Source of the DNA: Cydia pomonella
Taxonomy: Eukaryota > Arthropoda > Insecta > Lepidoptera > Tortricidae
Assembly (NCBI RefSeq): GCF_033807575.1
Contig: NC_084724.1
Coordinates: forward strand, 14,127,228-14,191,227
Direction: 5' to 3'
Length of the DNA stretch: 64,000 bases
The translations under genes and the position numbers were made by a program. This document shows, in pieces, positions 58,940 through 64,000 of this stretch. Position 1 is the first letter of the stretch. Every line of letters starts with the position of its first letter. The notes beneath the pieces are model-generated. The model saw nothing but the letters and a program-made list of their open reading frames with translations. It did no database searches and was not told the DNA's origin.

Positions 58940-60184
58940 TTGGTCTCTATGGGTGTACCGCAGGGAGCAATATTGGGGCCGTTCCTGTTCCTTATCGACA
59001 TTAATGACCTGCCTTACCTTGTAAAGACCCACCATGACGTAGTATTGTTTGCAGACGATACCTCACTTATTTTCAAAGTCAAACGACAGCAACAAGCTTG
59101 CAGTGATGTAAACAATGCTATTTCTAAAGTAGTATTTCTAAATGTCTCCCTCAATCCGGATCAGTGGTCTCTGGCATCTTTGCCCATACGGAACGGAGGT
59201 TTGGGCATACGGCGTGCTCGTGATATCAGTCTGCCGGCCTTCTTGGCGTCGTCGGGGGGAGTTGTGGACCTTGTCACTAAAATTTTATCTTTGGATGGTG
59301 ACAGGGCCACAATCCCTTTTGCGTCTGATGCTCTGGAGGCTTGGAGGGCTCTCAATCCGAATGCAGAGATGCCAGATAAACCGGACCGTCAGCGCATGTG
59401 GGATGATATAGGCGTGAGGCGAATTTTCGATGGCCTGCTGGAAAACGCTGTGGGTACAGACAAGGCTAGGCTTATGGCTGTTTCTAGGCCTGAGGCGGGG
59501 GCATGGTTACATGCACTTCCCTCTCCACATGTGGGTACCCTTCTCGACAACAACTCAATGCGGGTGGCTGTCGCTCTTCGCCTGGGCTGCGATGTTTGCG
59601 AACCTCACATATGCATCTGCGGCACTATGGTTGAGAGTAATGGTCACCATGCGTTGAGTTGTTGTCGGGGCGTGGGGAGGTTTCCACGGCACCATGCCCT
59701 AAATGATATTGTAAGGAGAGCACTTTTGTCAGCAAATGTACCGTGCTTGATGGAGCCTCCAGGACTGAGCCGGTCCGATGGCAAAAGACCTGACGGGCTG
59801 ACTCTTGTACCATGGGAAAGGGGTAAGTGTCTTCTCTGGGATGCCACTTGTGTCAGCACTTTTGCCGCCTCGCACATTGGCCGGACTGTCCGGACGGCAG
59901 GAGCGGCGGCTGAATTTGCGGCACTCCGAAAGCGCGATAAGTACTCGGCGCTGCTGTCGAGATATATGTTTGTCCCGTTAGCGGTAGAGACGTCCGGGTG
60001 TTGGTGTGCCGAGGCCAAAATTTTCTTGGGCGAATTGGGGCGGCGGTTGAGGGAGAGGGGTCATGACCCTCGTTCCGGGTCATTCCTGATGCAGAGGCTG
60101 TCTATCGCGGTTCAGCGTGGCAACGCGGCGAGCGTGATGGGCACCTTTGCGTCTGGGAGGGCTCGGGACGGGTTGTTTGATTAA
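58940..60184 (+). CDS. Chimeric retroelement ORF: RT core fragment fused to a PD-(D/E)XK-like C-terminal domain
   Basis: 414 codons without a stop. The nominal start codon at 58940 is non-ATG. Residues 1-65 are RT motifs from a Jockey/CR1-like LINE (GVPQG, FADD). From about residue 74 the frame is a different element's C-terminus: SLASLPIRNGGLGIRRARDI, a Cys/His cluster CDVCEPHICICG and HHALSCCRGVGR, then KRPDGLTLVPWERGKCLLWD and ATCVSTFAASHIGRT. The PD...(12-15)...D spacing is what a restriction-like nuclease would show, but this is my inference. A second piece of the same family, reversed, is at 61795-62090. RT thumb and palm parts are missing, so it is not a working polymerase. Most likely a chance fusion by nested insertion. 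Confidence 0.55.
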   Translation: MVSMGVPQGAILGPFLFLIDINDLPYLVKTHHDVVLFADDTSLIFKVKRQQQACSDVNNAISKVVFLNVSLNPDQWSLASLPIRNGGLGIRRARDISLPAFLASSGGVVDLVTKILSLDGDRATIPFASDALEAWRALNPNAEMPDKPDRQRMWDDIGVRRIFDGLLENAVGTDKARLMAVSRPEAGAWLHALPSPHVGTLLDNNSMRVAVALRLGCDVCEPHICICGTMVESNGHHALSCCRGVGRFPRHHALNDIVRRALLSANVPCLMEPPGLSRSDGKRPDGLTLVPWERGKCLLWDATCVSTFAASHIGRTVRTAGAAAEFAALRKRDKYSALLSRYMFVPLAVETSGCWCAEAKIFLGELGRRLRERGHDPRSGSFLMQRLSIAVQRGNAASVMGTFASGRARDGLFD

Positions 60185-61313
60185 TTTTTGTATTTGTGTC
60201 TTTCTTTTTGTTTACTTTTACTCCTGTTTAGTTTATAGTCTATTTTAATGTTTTTTTTTTCATTGTATTTTAGTGGATTAGTTTCTATACATTTAGTACC
60301 TATAATAATGGTTTAGTAATTGATTTGATGTATATTGTTGCGAGAAATAACATTCTAATTAATTTCAGAATAAATGAATGTGGTTTTAATGTAAAAAAAA
60401 AATTAGAATAAAGTACCTACAATAAGTAGTAAATTGGTTTAATGTTAATAATTTATTGTTAAATGAGAAAAAGACTAAGTGCATTAAGTTTGTTACAAGT
60501 CACATAAGGAATGAGTAAACAAGTGTCATTGTCAAGGATGAGGAATTGGAACTAGTAGATAGCACAGTTTTTCTTGGTATAACTATAGATTCTAAACTAC
60601 AATGGGGTCCCCATATTGCTAATCTCTCGAATAGACTGAGTTCTGCAGTGAGCAAGATCCGTCAGTTAACAGACGTGAAAACAGCTCGATTAGTTTACTT
60701 TAGTTACTTTTATAGCATTATGTCATATGGTATTTTACTATGGGGCAGTGCTTCAGAGATAAATACCATTTTTGTTCTGCAGAAGAGGGCTATTCGTGCA
60801 ATATATAAAATGAACCATAGAGATACTCAGAGATAAGTTTAAAGACATTAACATAATGACAGTGCACTGTCAATATATTTATGAGAATATTCTGTATGTA
60901 CATAAAAACATTGCCAGTTTTAAGAAAAACTGTGAAATACATAATATTAATACTAGAAATAAGCATAAGCTCGCAGTGCCCTTCACTAGGCTTCATAAAA
61001 TTAAGAAATCATTCATGGGTAATTGTGTAAGATTTGACAATAAACTTCCTAATGTTATAACTGAATTGTCTGTTAGTAAATTTAAAAATTATGTAAAACG
61101 TAAGCTTATCTCTAAAGCCCATTATAGCACACAAGACTACATGAATGATGAAACACCGTGGGATTAAGTGTGATTGTAAATAATGAATTATTAATTGTTA
61201 TGTTAATAATAATGAAATTTATAATTCAATGTATATAATATACCGTATTTTTTGACATTTAGATTTTATTCTAGAAAGTTTCTAGACTAGTATTTTTATA
61301 CAATTTTGGTTTT

Positions 61314-61571
61314 GACGACCGGTTTGGCCTAGTGGGTAGTGACCCTGCTTACGAAGCTGATGGTCCCGGGTTCAAATCCTGGTAAGGGCATTTATTCGTG
61401 TGATGAGCATGGATATTTGTTCCCGAGTCATGGGTGTTTTCTATGTATTTAAGTATTTATAAATATTTATATATTATACATATCGTTGTCTAAGTACCCT
61501 CAACACAAGCCTTATTGAGCTTACTGTGGGACTTAGTCAATTTGTGTTATTACACAAAAAAAAAAAAAAAA
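61314..61571 (+). mobile_element. tRNA-derived SINE (lepidopteran type)
   Basis: The head has box A TGGCCTAGTGG and box B GGTTCAAATCC. The body has GAGCATGGATATTTGTTCCC and TACCCTCAACACAAGCCTTA and ends TGTGTTATTACAC plus a run of about 16 A. It lies in the LINE 3' UTR, where the sister LINE at 42283-43005 has no insertion. Not a functional tRNA gene. Confidence 0.88.
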
Positions 61572-61794
61572 TATTATAGGACATTATTATGTCCTATAAT
61601 ATTTATTTATTTATTTATTTTGTGAAATTCTTATCATTAAGTTTACTATATCTATATTAATTCAATGTTTTTTTAGAAGCTTTAATAAATTGCTCTGATA
61701 TTTAGATTAAGATGATATTTGTAAAATTTAACGATTTAAAAGTGCTTGTTGCCAGGCCTACTTGAATAAAGAATATATTGAATTGACTTGACAA

Positions 61795-62090
61795 GGACTG
61801 GCGGCGGATCCGTGTTGGGGAAAGCTTATAGACCAAACGTTATTGGCCTCGGAGCAGTGTGCGGCCTCCATTATAGATCCAATGGAAGAATCTAATATTT
61901 TCCCTATAAGGCTCCGAGCACCATGCACCGAGGGCAAGAACGCAGGTAGAGCAACACACGAAATTTTGCGGACAACCAGGCCGCCAAACCTAATGGGAAG
62001 GCTAGCCTGGGTCCAAGATCTTTCGTCAAAAGGAATGTTGAAGATGGATGTGAGCGTTTCTATGACTAATGTATCTAATTTTGAGACCAA
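61795..62090 (-). pseudogene. Retroelement C-terminal fragment (same family as 59140-60184)
   Basis: The minus strand reads WTQASLPIRFGGLVVRKISC and VALPAFLPSVHGARSLIGKI, homologous to SLASLPIRNGGLGIRRARDI and LPAFLASSGGVVDLVTKI at 59160-59290. It is cut off at both ends. Confidence 0.7.
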
Positions 62091-62308
62091 ATAGGGATAT
62101 TTCCAGAGATGGGTTGGTCACCCCCAGGTCTGCTACCTGCGTTACGCGTCGATGTCATTTTGGGTCGAGGTTGAGTTTGTTGGTGCTGTACTGTACAGCA
62201 TTCATTAAAACAAGAGTTTTGAAATATCATGTATTTTTATAATTTTAAGCGAAATAACTAATCAATTTAATAATTAATCCATAATTAGTAAACTTAAATT
62301 ATTAAAAT

Positions 62309-62421
62309 AGACTCCGACCACGCTAACCTTGCACAAACTTGGCAATAAGAACGCATTCATGTCCCTATAGCCTTATACTTGACGTAGCCCTTGGCATGAA
62401 AACTTAGCGTGGTCCGACTCT
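62309..62421. repeat. 113-bp inverted-repeat element
   Basis: AGACTCCGACCACGCTAA is inverted to TTAGCGTGGTCCGACTCT with about 77 bp between. A minimal MITE. Confidence 0.65.
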
Positions 62422-63507
62422 AGGTACTTACTAAAAATAATAATGGCAGTTACGATATAATACATAGCAAGAAATACTGTTACTGATTGGATAAGGCTAA
62501 CAATTAAAGAAAAAGGTAAGCTTTATTATTACGCTATCTTTATTAGAAAAAAAAAAAACTAAATATGAAAATATTTGGTACTTTCCATTTGATCGTTGAA
62601 AGTGTAAAATCCTCCTATCCTCGTAAGGCCCAAGGTCCTACCTATAGGACTTATTCAGTTTGATGAAATTTAAATCATATTCAATTAGGACAGAGTTGCA
62701 TTTGTTTTGTTTCGTGCAATTTTCAAACAAAATAAAATCTACTGTATTCCGTGCACTATAGGTTCAAATTCCAGTGGCAAATTTTGGATTTTTCATTTCT
62801 ATGGCTGGGCCTTAAGAGGATATGAATTGACTTGTATTTGGTTATCCGGTAATATCTATTTATTCAGAGATAAACTACTAGATTCCTGGATCCACTGGAA
62901 AGTACCTAAATATGTCTAGGCAGATGTTAGAACACACTACACATTGTTTGTTTTAAAGAATTGGTTACACAGACTATTTTCACAGTATTACAGACTAGAC
63001 ATTTATACAATGCTTATACAAAAGAATAGATAAAGAAATTGCTATCACACCAGATATTTTGGTCCAATACAAACTAATTTTATTTCTTTGTTTTGGCAAT
63101 GTACTAGAACGGACTAATAATAATCTATTTGCATTACAGAGTAAGTATTAATACCTTATCCACTACGTATAAGATCTGTTCATCGAATGTCGTTTTCGAT
63201 CGATTCATTTTTATAATTTAGCAATACAATATCTCTCGGAGATCGTAAGTACAACATATATTCTAGTACAAAAATATCCTTACCGTAAAGGTTTTGATCT
63301 GAAAATATTTTTATTACACGTTCTTTAGGATGTGGACACATTTTGGTCTTTGAATTATTCTGAATACATTCATGTACGTCCATTATATTCACAGGAATAG
63401 TTGTAGTCATTATTGATCGAATATATTTACATAGTTAAAATTCGTTACCCTAACACAGGTTAATACTACACGTCTAAATTCCAACAACAGGGTGTGAGAG
63501 GGTCGAT
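62422..63507. other. AT-rich stretch, nothing recognised
   Basis: Short frames only, without motif or supported splice structure. I see no RNA gene or element here. Confidence 0.5.
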
Positions 63508-64000
63508 TTTTAGGGTTCCGTACTAAAAAGGTACAAAAGGAACCCTTATGGTGCGACTCTGTCCGTCCGTCTGTCTATCACATCGCTAAATATCTCGAGA
63601 ATCACTTATCGATTTGAAATTTGGAATAGTTATGAACAATGCTAACCTGTACACATTGAAAGTATTATTATTTTATTTTATTTTAATTAATTATGGAAAA
63701 TGCCCAATATGAATAGGGGGCAAAATTTCAAAGTCTAGTGACTAGGTCAAGTGGGGTATCATTTGCAAGTGCTCAAATTGTACATTCTAAAACATTTTTT
63801 CTTTTTTTTCATAGTGATAAAAAATGATTTATTAAGGAAAATGTGAAAAAAAAATATCTTCCCCTTCTCTTATCTACGAAGTTTACCAACGAAAAATTAC
63901 GATTTTTTACAAAATATTAACATTACTATAAATTTTACAGGAAAAATATAATTAGACCTCTTTCTTGGTAACTTTTTTTTTTAATTATTAAAAAAAAAAC
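63508..64000 (+). mobile_element. AGGGTTCCGTA repeat, subfamily C-like, runs to the window edge
   Basis: It begins AGGGTTCCGTACTAAAAAGG, then GGAACCCTTATGGTGCGAC and GTCCGTCCGTCTGTC. The right end CACTTGGCCGG is not reached before the edge. Confidence 0.65.

Larger units (their letters stand above)
58900..61779 (+). mobile_element. Jockey/CR1-like LINE, interrupted twice
   Basis: RT pieces: GVPQGAILGPFLFLIDINDL and VVLFADDTSLIFKVKRQQQA at 58940-59135, then ELVDSTVFLGITIDSKLQWG and ARLVYFSYFYSIMSYGILLW from about 60525, then the C-terminal part to 61167 and a 3' UTR to 61779 (GGCCTACTTGAATAAAGAAT). The middle is displaced by a foreign retroelement segment (about 59137-60520), and the 3' UTR carries a SINE (61314-61571). 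The tail is the same family as 42283-43005. Confidence 0.8.

Noticed and set aside
1..64000. CRISPR arrays, bacterial operons, viral genes or LTR retrotransposons
   Set aside because: No direct-repeat/spacer pattern, no Shine-Dalgarno-led gene strings, and no protease, integrase or LTR pairs were seen. The tandem GTCT arrays are microsatellites.

Overview
The window is nuclear DNA of an insect, almost certainly a moth or butterfly. It is AT-rich and intron-rich, with GT-AG splice sites and lepidopteran-type tRNA-derived SINEs. It is crowded with short interspersed repeats that begin AGGGTTCCGTA and end CACTTGGCCGG next to T-runs, and with R1-, R2-, LOA- and Jockey-type LINE remnants. There are no bacterial genes, CRISPR arrays or operons. 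All calls come from reading the sequence; nothing was searched.

Two host genes can be assembled from short exons, and most of their exons lie in no long open reading frame. On the minus strand, from 27823 to beyond the left edge, is barentsz (btz, CASC3/MLN51), a core exon junction complex protein. Eleven coding exons (418 codons) keep frame across every junction and carry the SELOR domain and a glutamine-rich tail; the last exon or exons lie outside the window. Head to head with it, starting at 29441 on the plus strand, is a five-exon gene for a 120-residue coiled-coil protein that best resembles the BLOC-1 subunit pallidin (BLOC1S6). About 1.6 kb separates the two start codons and must hold both promoters.

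The introns of both genes are built almost entirely of mobile DNA. Btz intron 3 holds a complete 6.5-kb RNase H-bearing LINE (19585-26095, plus strand, LOA-like) with both ORFs open and a 14-bp target-site duplication. Other btz introns hold mariner relics, foldback elements, a SINE nested in a MITE nested in another repeat, a piece of 5S rRNA and a decayed copy of part of btz exon 7. The long pallidin intron 2 holds several AGGGTTCCGTA elements and a 1.2-kb element with long inverted repeats.

From about 41 kb rightwards the window is a retrotransposon graveyard. A decayed R2-clade element (minus strand, C2H2 finger, Myb-like region and RT) is split by a 5.6-kb R1-clade element (plus strand). 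A 331-bp direct repeat of R2-like sequence flanks that R1-like element, which reads as an unusually long target-site duplication. Next to the R2-like 5' region is a piece resembling 28S rDNA that spans the canonical R2 target. The R2-like copy is fused on its other side to a truncated LOA-like LINE that itself carries an AGGGTTCCGTA insertion. From 58.9 to 62.1 kb a Jockey/CR1-like LINE is interrupted by the C-terminal part of a different retroelement with a PD-(D/E)XK-like motif, giving one open 414-codon chimeric frame. The far right shows only AT-rich DNA and one more AGGGTTCCGTA element running to the edge.
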